From: Dryocola sp051307055
GTDB lineage: Bacteria; Pseudomonadota; Gammaproteobacteria; Enterobacterales; Enterobacteriaceae
Length of the DNA stretch: 64,000 nucleotides
NCBI RefSeq assembly: GCF_051307055.1
Contig: NZ_CP149994.1
Coordinates: forward strand, 2,790,001 to 2,854,000
Reading direction: 5' to 3'
The notes under the pieces were generated by a model that had not been told where the DNA came from, ran no database searches, and saw only the letters and a list, made by a program, of their open reading frames with translations. Of the stretch, positions 43,063 to 51,738 are shown piece after piece; the first letter of the stretch is position 1, and every line of letters begins with the position of its first letter. Made by a program: the position numbers and the translations under genes.

Positions 43063-44283
43063 TCAAATGTCCGTCTGGTTCCCCACGCGCTTATCGCGCA
43101 AAAACACAAACATCAGCCCCAGCCACAGCACGCCGCCCAGCAGGTTAAACAGGCTGAACAGGCCGCTGCCGCCCTGCAGGTAAGCATGTTTACTGACCTC
43201 GATGCCGACGGTAAAAATCAGCATCTGCAGCATTCCCATCGCCGCCGATACCGTGCCTTTACTCATCTCGCTTGCGAACAGCGTCAGACGCACCAGGCCC
43301 GCGTTGGCAAGACCGATGCCGAAGGCGTACAGGCTCAGGCCGGCGGTCATCCACAGGTAAGCGTGAGACGAAACCACCGTCGCCGCCGCGGCCAGCGCCA
43401 GGCCCGGCACAATCCACCAGCCGCCAAGAATAATCAGCGAGCGAACGCTGCGACGCGACGTTAAGCGCGCCAGCACGAGATTACCCACAATCAGCGCGCC
43501 GAAAATCGGGACCTGCAACAAGCCGTATTCATACGTGCTTAGCTTCTCGCCGCTGATAATAATCACCGGCGACTGCGCAATCCACGCCAGCAGCGGCAGG
43601 CTGACAAAACCTATCGCCAGCGAGCCCGCCACAAAACGGATATTTTTCAGCACCAGTTTGTAGTCGCGGCCAAGTTCTTTTAATGAAAGCTTCTCCCCCA
43701 GACGCGTCGCCGTTTCCGGCATTGCGCGTTGCAACCCAAAGAAAGAAAACGCCGCCAGCACCGCGAACAGAATAAACATGGTCTCCCAGGGCGCGTAATG
43801 CACCCAGGCCGCGCCCACCAGAGGCCCGAGCAGCGGCGCAATCAGCGCCACGTTCGCCATCAGCGCGGTAATTTTGATACAGACCGCCTCTTCGAACGAT
43901 TCCTGAATCGCGGCGTACCCCACCGCGCCGATAAAGCACAGGCTGATGCCCTGCAAAAAACGCAGGATGGTGAACTGCTCAATATTCTGCGCAAGCAGCG
44001 TGGCAAGGCAGGCGACGATAAACCACACCACGCCGGTGAGCATCACCGGGCGGCGGCCGATTCGGTCAGAGAGCGGCCCTAACAGCCACTGCAAAAACAT
44101 CCCGCCTGCCAGATAGGCCGTCATCGACGTCGGCACCCATTCGATGCCCGCGTTGTACTGTTCGACAACCGCCAACATGCCCGGCTGGATCATGTCGTTG
44201 CCGATATAGGTTGAGAATTCATACAGCACCAGACACAGCGGGAAAAGCAGTGCCTGGCGCCCCAGTCTTTTATTATTTTGCAT
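43063..44283 (-). CDS. mdfA: MdfA, MFS multidrug efflux transporter
   Basis: 406 aa (E. coli 410). Twelve-TM DHA1 transporter, very close to E. coli MdfA throughout. TM1 contains LVLYEFSTYIGNDMIQPG with the essential membrane Glu and Asp. GPLSDRIGRRPVML is motif A, and LRFLQGISLCFIGAVGYAAIQE contains the conserved Arg and motif C region. It exports chloramphenicol, ethidium and other cations in exchange for protons. Divergent from the PAP2 pair, as ybjG-mdfA in E. coli. Confidence 0.96.
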   Translation of the reverse strand: MQNNKRLGRQALLFPLCLVLYEFSTYIGNDMIQPGMLAVVEQYNAGIEWVPTSMTAYLAGGMFLQWLLGPLSDRIGRRPVMLTGVVWFIVACLATLLAQNIEQFTILRFLQGISLCFIGAVGYAAIQESFEEAVCIKITALMANVALIAPLLGPLVGAAWVHYAPWETMFILFAVLAAFSFFGLQRAMPETATRLGEKLSLKELGRDYKLVLKNIRFVAGSLAIGFVSLPLLAWIAQSPVIIISGEKLSTYEYGLLQVPIFGALIVGNLVLARLTSRRSVRSLIILGGWWIVPGLALAAAATVVSSHAYLWMTAGLSLYAFGIGLANAGLVRLTLFASEMSKGTVSAAMGMLQMLIFTVGIEVSKHAYLQGGSGLFSLFNLLGGVLWLGLMFVFLRDKRVGNQTDI

Positions 44284-44404
44284 TAGTTACTCGAGAGGAT
44301 AATGACCTGAAGAAACGAAAATCTCGCGCAGTTTAATAAATTGCCCGCGCCGTAGATAGTGAATTATGGACGAGACCCGCAGATAGCGCACAACCTTCAT
44401 TTTG

Positions 44405-44437
44405 TTTAAGGTTTTCTTAATATCGCCTGCGTATGCT
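44405..44437 (+). promoter_or_regulatory. PmrA (BasR) box and -10 of the PAP2 operon
   Basis: TTTAAG-GTTTT-CTTAAT (44405-44421) matches the PmrA direct-repeat consensus YTTAAK-N5-YTTAAK in both halves. TATGCT at 44432-44437 fits a -10, placing the box over the -35. E. coli ybjG is known to be PmrAB/BasSR-regulated; here the same box would drive both PAP2 genes. Confidence 0.8.
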
Positions 44438-44463
44438 GAACTTTTCCCCTGAAAAATAGTGCT

Positions 44464-45204
44464 ATGGCCGCCCAGGATAATGACCGCTTATCAGATAAAG
44501 GTTTGGTAATTAAGATAAACCCGCTTTACCGTCTGCCGGTACGCTTTTACCTTTACCAGTTCATCAGCCTCATGGCGCTTGCCGTCTTGTTTACGTGGCT
44601 GTCGCGCAATGAAGGGCTGGACAGGCTGATCACGGGTTACTGGTATGACGCAGCAAGCCGTAGCTTTCCGCTGCAAAAGGATCCTCTGCTCGATCTGCTC
44701 AACCACCGGCTGCTGAAAGACATTGTCATCGTCGGGGGCGCTCTCGCTCTGATTTATGGCCTGATTCGCCGTCAGCCGCGCCTGATAACGGTCGCCGTGC
44801 TGTCTGGACTGGGCGCGCTGACCGTGGGCATCCTGAAGGCTACCAGCCACCACTCCTGCCCGTGGGATCTGCTGGAGTACGGCGGCAAAGCGCTCTCTTA
44901 TCCCCTGTTCGGCCAGGCGCCGGAAGGGAGCGGACCCGGACGCTGCTTCCCGGGCGGACACGCCTCAAGCGGCTTTGCCGTGATGGCGCTGTTCTTTTTG
45001 TTTTACCGCGAGCGTCCAGCGCTCGCATGGTGCTGTCTGGCAGGCGGCATCGTACTCGGGCTTACCATGGGCTACGGCCAGGTAATGCGCGGCGCGCACT
45101 TTTTCAGCCACAACCTGTGGGCGGGCTGGTGGGTATGGTTAACGCAGCTGGTGGCGTACGGCATCGTCTCCACCTTGATAGTTAAGGAACCAAAATCGTT
45201 ATGA
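44464..45204 (+). CDS. PAP2-family membrane phosphatase
   Basis: 246 aa with about six transmembrane helices. PAP2 motifs: KATSHHSCPWDL (C1-like), CFPGGHASSGFAV (C2, catalytic His) and MRGAHFFSHNLWAGWW (C3, with HxxxN in place of HxxxD). Members dephosphorylate lipid pyrophosphates or lipid A. First gene behind the PmrA box and overlapping ybjG by 4 bases (ATGA), so probably involved in envelope phosphate remodelling under polymyxin-type stress. The exact substrate is unknown; not one of the E. coli neighbours of ybjG. Confidence 0.82.
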   Translation: MAAQDNDRLSDKGLVIKINPLYRLPVRFYLYQFISLMALAVLFTWLSRNEGLDRLITGYWYDAASRSFPLQKDPLLDLLNHRLLKDIVIVGGALALIYGLIRRQPRLITVAVLSGLGALTVGILKATSHHSCPWDLLEYGGKALSYPLFGQAPEGSGPGRCFPGGHASSGFAVMALFFLFYRERPALAWCCLAGGIVLGLTMGYGQVMRGAHFFSHNLWAGWWVWLTQLVAYGIVSTLIVKEPKSL

Positions 45205-45809
45205 TGGAACAACTTAATCAGGCGCTCTTTTTACTGATTAACGCCACGCCAGCCTCGCCGGAATGGCTAATCAGGCTGGCCATTTTTATTGCCAAAGACC
45301 TGATAAACATCGTCCCGCTGCTGATAGCCGTTCTCTGGCTGTGGGGCCAGCGTAAGCGGATTACAGCCCAGCGCGAAATGGTGATTAAAACCGCGATGGC
45401 AATTATGATCAGCGTTTCCCTTTCCTGGATTGTCGGCCATCTTTTTCCGCACGATCGCCCGTTTGTTGACGGTATTGGCTATAACTTTCTCCATCACGCC
45501 GCGGATGACTCCTATCCCAGCGACCACGGGACGGTGATCTTCACCTTCGCGCTGGCTTTCTGGTTCTGGCACCGCGTGTGGTCAGGCGCGACGATCTTCG
45601 CCCTCGCCTGCGCAATAGCCTGGTCGCGGGTCTATCTGGGCGTGCACTGGCCGCTGGATATGCTGGGCGGATTGCTGGTGGGCCTCTGTGCCTGCGGGGT
45701 TGCGCAAATGCTGTGGAACGCCTGGGGAGCGCTGATGTATAAGCGTCTGCATCAGGCACACCGCTTCTGCTTCGCGCTGTTTATCCGCAAGGGCTGGGTG
45801 CGTGACTAA
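45201..45809 (+). CDS. ybjG: YbjG, undecaprenyl-pyrophosphate phosphatase
   Basis: 202 aa (E. coli 198). PAP2 protein with the three motifs of the bacitracin-resistance branch: GHLFPHDRP, YPSDHGTVIF and SRVYLGVHWPLDMLGG. It recycles undecaprenyl pyrophosphate to the monophosphate on the periplasmic face for peptidoglycan and O-antigen synthesis. Two ATG codons overlap at 45201-45206. Coupled to the upstream PAP2 gene and under the same PmrA box. Confidence 0.94.
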   Translation: MMEQLNQALFLLINATPASPEWLIRLAIFIAKDLINIVPLLIAVLWLWGQRKRITAQREMVIKTAMAIMISVSLSWIVGHLFPHDRPFVDGIGYNFLHHAADDSYPSDHGTVIFTFALAFWFWHRVWSGATIFALACAIAWSRVYLGVHWPLDMLGGLLVGLCACGVAQMLWNAWGALMYKRLHQAHRFCFALFIRKGWVRD

Positions 45810-45898
45810 GCGTTTTGGCGCAGGTAATATGCGTTATCGAATAACTCCCCTCCCTCTCTTATCGGCGGGGCAAGGGAATGGAATGTGCAGATTACATG

Positions 45899-46663
45899 AT
45901 GGAAACCCGGCGCGACGAACGCATCAATCGCCTGATCCAGGCGTTAAAACGCAGCGATAAAATTCATCTCAAGGAGGCGGCCAGCCTGCTGGGCGTCTCA
46001 GAGATGACCATCCGTCGCGATCTGAGCAGCGAATCCGCGCCCGTGGTGCTGCTGGGCGGCTATGTGGTGCTTGAACCGCGCAGCTCAACCGCCAGCCACT
46101 ATTTGCTAAGCGATCAGAAGACGCGTCATATTGAAGAAAAACGTCAGGCCGCGCGCCTGGCGGCGGCGGCGATCCGCCCGCATCAGACGGTCTTTTTTGA
46201 CTGCGGCACCACCACGCCTTACATCATCGAAGCCCTGGACGACGACCTGGCGTTCACCGGCGTTTGCTATTCCCTGAACACCTTTCTCGCCCTGCAGGAC
46301 AAGCCCAACTGCCGCGTTATCTTAAGCGGCGGTGAATTCCACGCCAGCAACGCGATTTTCAAGCCGATTAATTTTCAGGAATGTTTAAGCAATCTCTGCC
46401 CGGATATCGCCTTTTTCTCGGCGGCGGGTCTGCACACGCGTCACGGCGCCACCTGCTTTAACCTTGATGAGCTGCCGGTAAAACACTGGGCGCTGTCGAT
46501 GTCGCAGCTTTGCGTGCTGGTGGTGGACGGCAGCAAGTTCGGCAAAGTACGCCCGGCCTGCATGGGGCCGCTGTCGTCGTTCCATACCATTATCAGCAAT
46601 GAAAAACCCGCCGCGGAGTTTGTGGATTACGCCACGGCGGAGAATATCAAACTGCTCTGGTGA
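45899..46663 (+). CDS. deoR: DeoR, deoxyribonucleoside operon repressor
   Basis: 254 aa from the ATG at 45899 (METRRDERINRL), the start that matches E. coli DeoR (252) apart from a two-residue insertion near residue 68; in-frame ATGs at 45878 and 45896 exist. N-terminal HTH HLKEAASLLGVSEMTIRRDL; C-terminal sugar-phosphate-binding domain with FFDCGTTTPYII. It represses deoCABD and nupG and is released by deoxyribose-5-phosphate. Its stop directly abuts the convergent dacC stop. Confidence 0.95.
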   Translation: METRRDERINRLIQALKRSDKIHLKEAASLLGVSEMTIRRDLSSESAPVVLLGGYVVLEPRSSTASHYLLSDQKTRHIEEKRQAARLAAAAIRPHQTVFFDCGTTTPYIIEALDDDLAFTGVCYSLNTFLALQDKPNCRVILSGGEFHASNAIFKPINFQECLSNLCPDIAFFSAAGLHTRHGATCFNLDELPVKHWALSMSQLCVLVVDGSKFGKVRPACMGPLSSFHTIISNEKPAAEFVDYATAENIKLLW

Positions 46664-47872
46664 TCAGGAGAACCAGCTGCCGAACCAGCTGTGGAACTTC
46701 ATCAGTACGAAGTCCCACATCCGGCTGAAGAAACCGCCTTCTTTCACATCCTCCATCACCATTAGCGGGCGCTGTTCGATGGATTTGCCGTTTAGCTGGA
46801 AGTCGATGGCGCCGACAACCTGGCCTTTTTTCAGCGGCGCGGTGAGCTGTGGCTCGGTCAGCGTAAAGCTTGCCTTCAGGTTTTTCAGCTGCCCACGCGG
46901 GATGGTGACCGAGCCGCTTTCGCCCGCGCCGAGCTTCACCTCGCTACTGTCCCCAAACCAAACGCGCTGCGTCACGAAAGTGGCGTCCGGCTTGATTGGC
47001 GTAACGGTTTCATAGAAGCGAAAGCCCCACGTCAGCAGCTTTTCACTTTCGTTAAAGCGGATGCGGTCGGTTTTGGTGCCCAGCACCACGGAAATCAGGC
47101 GCATATCGCCCTGCGTCGCCGAAGCCACCAGGTTGTATCCCGCCCCTGCCGTCGTGCCGGTTTTCATGCCGTCCACGTTCAGGTTCGAGCTCCACAGCAG
47201 GCGGTTGCGGTTTGGCTGCTTGATTTTGTTGAAGGTGAACTCTTTCTCTTTGTGGATAGCGTACTCTTCCGGCACGTCGTGAATCAGGGCTTTGCCTAAC
47301 AGCGCCATATCGCGCGCGGTGCTGAACTGCCCCGGCGCGTCCAGGCCGTGTACCGTTTTAAAGGTGGTGTTAGTGAGGTTGAGTTTTTGCGCGTAGTTAT
47401 TCATCAGGCTCACGAAAGAGTCCTGGCTGCCCGCGACAAAATCCGCGATGGCGATGCTGGCGTCATTACCCGACTGGATAATCACCCCTTTGTTCAGGTC
47501 TTCCACCGAGACTAAATCCCCCGGCTTCAGGAACATCAGCGAGGAGCCGCGCAGCACCGGGTTGCCGGTTGCCCATGCGTCCTTGCCGATGGTCACCATA
47601 TCGGTAAGGTGGATTTTTTCCGCTTTCAGCGCCTGGCCAACCACGTAGCTGGTCATTAATTTGGTCAGGCTTGCCGGATCGAGCTTTTCATCGGCGTTGC
47701 CTTCTGCCAGCACTTTACCGCTGGCGTAATCCATTAAAATCCAGGCTCTGGCGTCAACCTGTGGGGCATTTGCCGTTGTCTGTTCAGCCGCGACCGCCGG
47801 AGCCGCCAGTAACAGAAGGGTCGTCCCTGCAAGCAGGGCTCGTAACGACGCAGGGAGTAGCAAGCTCTTCAT
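46664..47872 (-). CDS. dacC: DacC, D-alanyl-D-alanine carboxypeptidase (PBP6)
   Basis: 402 aa (E. coli 400) from the ATG at 47872, which gives the signal peptide ending PAVAAEQ; an upstream in-frame start is not needed. Penicillin-binding motifs: SLTK (nucleophile Ser), SGN and KTG (DGMKTGTT). C-terminal beta domain and the amphipathic membrane anchor FHSWFGSWFS. It trims the terminal D-Ala of peptidoglycan pentapeptides in the periplasm. Confidence 0.96.
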   Translation of the reverse strand: MKSLLLPASLRALLAGTTLLLLAAPAVAAEQTTANAPQVDARAWILMDYASGKVLAEGNADEKLDPASLTKLMTSYVVGQALKAEKIHLTDMVTIGKDAWATGNPVLRGSSLMFLKPGDLVSVEDLNKGVIIQSGNDASIAIADFVAGSQDSFVSLMNNYAQKLNLTNTTFKTVHGLDAPGQFSTARDMALLGKALIHDVPEEYAIHKEKEFTFNKIKQPNRNRLLWSSNLNVDGMKTGTTAGAGYNLVASATQGDMRLISVVLGTKTDRIRFNESEKLLTWGFRFYETVTPIKPDATFVTQRVWFGDSSEVKLGAGESGSVTIPRGQLKNLKASFTLTEPQLTAPLKKGQVVGAIDFQLNGKSIEQRPLMVMEDVKEGGFFSRMWDFVLMKFHSWFGSWFS

Positions 47873-48118
47873 AAAACCACCCGAGTATCCATTCAAAAAA
47901 GTCACGACTTACGCCGCCATACGGTATTTCAAGTTGTCAGTAAAGCGTGTGAATCTACTTAAAGAAATAAGTCGTTGGTAAAGTTTGTTAAGTTTATTCG
48001 AAATTTGCCGTACCCGCCGCCGTCTGGCTCATTTTTTATGGCCTGCGGCGGTGATAAAGTGTTTTCTGAAACCATAGTCACACTGAATATGAAACGCACT
48101 CATCAATCAGGAGCAAAT

Positions 48119-48745
48119 ATGATAACCGTTTGGGGCAGAGATAATTCGACCAATGTCAAGAAGGTGCTGTGGTGCCTGGAGGAGCTGGGACAGGCTTACC
48201 GCTCCATTCCGGCGGGCGGCAAATTTGGTAAAACGCACGACGCGGACTATCTGGCGATGAACCCTAACGCGCTGGTGCCGTGCATCCATGATGACGCCAC
48301 AAATCTGACGCTGTGGGAATCCAATACCATCGTGCGCTATCTCGCCGCGCAGTACGGGAAGGATTCATTGTGGATTGAGGAGCCGGCTGCGCGAGCGCAG
48401 GGTGAAAAATGGATGGACTGGGCGGCAACAACCCTGGCTATTCCCTACCGCGGCGTCTTTATGGGCCTTGTGCGAACCGCCCCGGAACAGCGCGACCAGA
48501 AGCTTATTGATGAAAGTATTGTGCAGTGCGACAAGCTGTTTACCCTTCTGGATGCGGAGCTGGCGAAGCAGCCGTAGTTTAGCGGCGCAGAGTTTGGGAC
48601 AGCGGATATCGCGCTGGGACCTACGCTTTACGCCTTGCTGAACCTTGAGGTGAAATGGGGCGCGCACGTTAACTTGCGACGCTGGTATCAACAGTTGACC
48701 CAGCGCCCGGCGTTTCAGAAAAGCGTGATGATCCCCTTAAGCTGA
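48119..48745 (+). pseudogene. gstB: gstB (YliJ) glutathione S-transferase, interrupted by an amber codon
   Basis: The frame from ATG 48119 (CAGGAG site) to TGA 48743-48745 has 208 codons, exactly the length of E. coli GstB, but codon 153 (48575-48577) is TAG. The E. coli protein has Trp here (WFSG), so a single TGG-to-TAG change explains it. Before it: MITVWGRDNSTNVKKVLWCL and the ESNTIVRYL glutathione-site motif. After it: FSGAEFGTADIALGP and RWYQQLTQRP, all still well conserved. The break is therefore recent, or an amber suppressor or sequencing error is involved. The truncated product would lack most of the helical substrate domain. Confidence 0.88.
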
Positions 48746-49867
48746 CGGGCTGAGCTTCAGCAACTGTCCGTCAGATTCGTCGGTCAGGACGTAGACAAAC
48801 CCGTCCGGGCCGACGCGAACATCGCGAATACGCTGTTTTCTGTCATCCAGCAGGCGCTGCTGCCCGGTCACCTTGTCGTCCTTAAGCGTCAGCTCAATCA
48901 GGTTTTTCTCCTTGAGCGCGCCGATAAACAGCTTCCCTTTCCACTGCGGAAATTTATCTGCGTCATAGAACGCCATGCCGCTTATCGCCGGTGAGACTTT
49001 CCAGTAATAAACCGGCTGCTCGGTGCCTTTGACTATCTCTCCCTTCGCTTCCGGGATCTTCATTCCGCTGTAGTTAATGCCCCATGTCGCAAGCGGCCAG
49101 CCGTAGTTTTTGCCCGCCTGCGGGATATTGATTTCATCGCCGCCGCGCGGGCCGTGTTCGTTCAGCCACAGCTCGCCGTTAGCCGGATTGATCGCCAGCC
49201 CCTGAGGATTACGATGTCCGTAAGACCAGATTTCAGCGCGCGCGCCCTGCTGGCCTGCAAATGGATTATCTTTGGGAACCGTACCGTCTTCGTTAAGGCG
49301 CACCACTTTTCCCTGCAGCTTGTCGAGATCCTGCGCCGTAGGCCGCTGGTTATTTTCCCCCAGCGCTATAAACAGATGCCCTTTTCCATCGAAAACCATG
49401 CGTCCGCCAAAGTGGTTGCCGGTGGAGAGTTTGGGCTGCTGGCGGAACACCACTTTAAAATCTTCCAGCCGTTTAAGGTTGTCGCTCAGGGTGCCGTAGC
49501 CCACGGCGGTTCCCGCTTTATCGCCATCGCCATCGCCATCGCCAGCTTCTGCAAAGCTAAGCCACACTTTGCGGCTGCGTTCAAAATCAGGCGCCAGCGC
49601 CACGTCGAACAGCCCGCCCTGCCCGTGCGCCCAGACCTTCGGCACGCCGACAATGGGATCGCCCAGCCCGGCGCCCGGCTGCCAGTGGCGTAGCTGCCCG
49701 TCACGCAGCGTAATCAACATGCCTTTGTTGGCCGGCAAAAATGCCAGCGACCAGGGATGATCGAGCTTGCTTTGCAGCACGTCCACTTTCACCTCAGCGG
49801 CCTGAACGCAGACCGTGGAAAGCATAAGCGCTGCGAAGATAAATGCGCGGGATGAAGGCCAGGACAT
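48737..49867 (-). CDS. yliI: YliI (Asd), PQQ-dependent aldose sugar dehydrogenase
   Basis: 376 aa (E. coli 371). Signal peptide ending VCVQAAEV; six-bladed beta-propeller of the soluble glucose-dehydrogenase family with LDHPWSLAFLP, STGNHFGGRMVFDGKGHLFI and EIWSYGHRNPQGLA, including the PQQ-contacting His and Arg. It oxidises aldoses in the periplasm when PQQ is available. An internal (GD)4 tract comes from a hexanucleotide repeat. The 3' end overlaps that of gstB by 9 bases. Confidence 0.94.
   Translation of the reverse strand: MSWPSSRAFIFAALMLSTVCVQAAEVKVDVLQSKLDHPWSLAFLPANKGMLITLRDGQLRHWQPGAGLGDPIVGVPKVWAHGQGGLFDVALAPDFERSRKVWLSFAEAGDGDGDGDKAGTAVGYGTLSDNLKRLEDFKVVFRQQPKLSTGNHFGGRMVFDGKGHLFIALGENNQRPTAQDLDKLQGKVVRLNEDGTVPKDNPFAGQQGARAEIWSYGHRNPQGLAINPANGELWLNEHGPRGGDEINIPQAGKNYGWPLATWGINYSGMKIPEAKGEIVKGTEQPVYYWKVSPAISGMAFYDADKFPQWKGKLFIGALKEKNLIELTLKDDKVTGQQRLLDDRKQRIRDVRVGPDGFVYVLTDESDGQLLKLSPSA
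49520..49543. repeat. four tandem ATCGCC hexamers inside yliI
   Basis: Four exact copies encode Gly-Asp-Gly-Asp-Gly-Asp-Gly-Asp on the minus strand, at a surface-loop position where E. coli has a shorter GDDG-like segment. Copy-number change would keep the frame. Confidence 0.9.
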
Positions 49868-49975
49868 ACAGCATCTCCTTTTACGTTAACAGCATAAGGG
49901 TAGCCGTCCGCGCTCACCGGGAGAGGATTTTTACACAATCTTAAAATGCAGCCGGGGGAGTCGCCTCCCCCGTGG

Positions 49976-50359
49976 TTACGCCTCGATGGCCTGGCGGCTG
50001 ACGAGCAGTCCGTTCAGGCTATGAGAAAGCTTCTCCAGACAGCTTTCCAGCTTATCGGCGTCTATCGCAATATAGTGCGGACAGTCATGCTGTCCGGTCA
50101 TCAGACAGACAGCGGCGGAAGAGACCGCCGCAATGCCTCCATCGAAGGAGGCGATTTCCTGCGGCAGGAATATTATCTTCACCTCGGGTAAGTTCTGGCG
50201 ATACTCGGTGCACAGCTCGAAGAGATTATCGCGCAGATGCTCACTCTCGACGACCGTCATATAACCTTTCGCCCGCCGCAACGAGAGATAGGCTGCGAGG
50301 TCTATTTTTGCAACGATCATCTTTTGCAGAAGATCGCGCCTGAGCGTACTCCTGGACAT
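49976..50359 (-). CDS. bssR: BssR, biofilm regulator
   Basis: 127 aa (E. coli BssR/YliH 127) from the ATG at 50359, which has a GGGAGG site 9-10 bases upstream; longer frames lack one. Conserved stretches: KIDLAAYLSLRRAKGYMTVVES, EHLRDN and AAVCLMTGQHDCPH with IDADKLESCL. No known DNA-binding motif. In E. coli it modulates biofilm formation, signal uptake and indole-related regulation. Lies between yliI and rimO, as in E. coli. Confidence 0.9.
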   Translation of the reverse strand: MSRSTLRRDLLQKMIVAKIDLAAYLSLRRAKGYMTVVESEHLRDNLFELCTEYRQNLPEVKIIFLPQEIASFDGGIAAVSSAAVCLMTGQHDCPHYIAIDADKLESCLEKLSHSLNGLLVSRQAIEA

Positions 50360-50430
50360 GCATTTATCCTCCCTATGAAGTGAACCCATAACATTCATAT
50401 AGAGTATGGTCACTTTTTAGCCAGTAAGGG

Positions 50431-50466
50431 GGTTATTGCAGCAGATTTTGATCCGCCGCAATAACC
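50431..50466. repeat. perfect 9-bp inverted repeat between bssR and the serine hydrolase gene
   Basis: GGTTATTGC and GCAATAACC with an 18-base spacer, 34 bases past the stop of the minus-strand hydrolase gene. Possible factor-dependent terminator; no T-run. Confidence 0.45.
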
Positions 50467-50499
50467 TTGCGTAACGCAAAACTGAGGGAGAGAGGCACT

Positions 50500-51717
50500 T
50501 CAGATGGCGGCGTTTTTACGGCAGGCCGATGCCATATTTTGTTCGCGCCATAACTGGCGCAGCACGCTGTGGCCAAGGTTGTTCTGCCAGGTAAAACTGT
50601 TTTGTAAAACCACTACCGCGAAGTGGTGCTGCCGGTCGATGCCAATATAGCTGGAATAGCCGCCGATATAGCCCACCTGATAGGTGATGGTCTGTTCGCC
50701 ATAGGTATCGCTTACCCAGGCAATATTCGCGGCTTCTTTTTCACGCGGATAATAAACCTGCATTGCATCGTGCATGGCGCTATCCAGCAGGCTGTTTCCC
50801 GTGCTGCCGAGGTGTGCTGCGGCAAAGGTAAGCAAATCGGCTGTATCGGCATATAACCCGCCTGCGCCAAGCATATTGCCCGTGAACTGCCAGTCCGGCA
50901 CAACCTGTCCGGCCGGGACAAATTTTGGCTGGCTGCCGGCGTGGCCGATCGCCCGAAGCGGATAAGCCTTTAACTTCTGCGGCGTAAAGCTGGCGTGATG
51001 AATGCCCAGAGGGGCGAACAGCAATGCGTCCACAAGCTGGTCCGCTCGCCGTCCGGTCTGGTAGTTCAGCATATAATCCAGCACCGCGTAGCCGAGGTTT
51101 GAATAGCGAGGCTCATCGCTTGCGGGCTTCACAAAGTATGCCAGATCCTCAACGACCCGGTCGCTGTCGAGGTGGGCGTAAAAGTTTTCCCCATTCCCCA
51201 GATAGCGGATGAACGCGGCCAGCATCGGTAGATCCATATTCTGGCGCGGCAGGCCGGAAGTATGGGTGACGAGCTGCAGCAGCGTGATCTTCTTCGCGTC
51301 ATCGCTCAGCGCAACCGTGGGCGGCAGCAGCGTTTCAAGCGTATCAGACCAGCGCAAGCGGCCCTGCGCCACCAGCACCGCCGTGGCTTCTGCGGTCATG
51401 CCTTTGCTGAGCGACCCTACCGCAAACAGCGTATTTTCATTAACCGGATTGCGATGCTCGCGGTCCGTTACGCCGTAGCGCCAGTAATGACGCTGATTCT
51501 GCGCGTCAATGACGCCCACCACCATGCCGGGCGAGTGCTGCTCAACCATCAGCGGCAGCCACGCATTTATATCGCGCGGCTGAGGATCGCCGCAGGCGCG
51601 CTGCGCCCGCTGCGGCACTTCCGCCACGGGCGCAACGTTCGAGAGCGTGCCGCATCCCGCCAGCAGACAGCTTAACGTCAGGATTAGCGTCCGGTTAGCG
51701 TTCACGTGCAGCGGCAA
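50500..51717 (-). CDS. beta-lactamase-fold serine hydrolase, lipoprotein
   Basis: 405 aa from a TTG at 51717; a GTG at 51705 (MNANRTLILTL after re-reading) is an equally good start. The signal peptide ends CLLAGC, a lipobox with Cys22. Class C-like active site: SLSK (Ser102, Lys105), YSN in PRYSNLGY, and a C-terminal HHFAVVV strand with GYIGGYSSYIG near the third element. Related to AmpH/EstB-type hydrolases; activity could be esterase, peptidase or weak beta-lactamase. Not present at this locus in E. coli K-12 as far as I know. Confidence 0.82.
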   Translation of the reverse strand: MPLHVNANRTLILTLSCLLAGCGTLSNVAPVAEVPQRAQRACGDPQPRDINAWLPLMVEQHSPGMVVGVIDAQNQRHYWRYGVTDREHRNPVNENTLFAVGSLSKGMTAEATAVLVAQGRLRWSDTLETLLPPTVALSDDAKKITLLQLVTHTSGLPRQNMDLPMLAAFIRYLGNGENFYAHLDSDRVVEDLAYFVKPASDEPRYSNLGYAVLDYMLNYQTGRRADQLVDALLFAPLGIHHASFTPQKLKAYPLRAIGHAGSQPKFVPAGQVVPDWQFTGNMLGAGGLYADTADLLTFAAAHLGSTGNSLLDSAMHDAMQVYYPREKEAANIAWVSDTYGEQTITYQVGYIGGYSSYIGIDRQHHFAVVVLQNSFTWQNNLGHSVLRQLWREQNMASACRKNAAI

Positions 51718-51738
51718 CCCATTAGCAAGAAGACGAGG

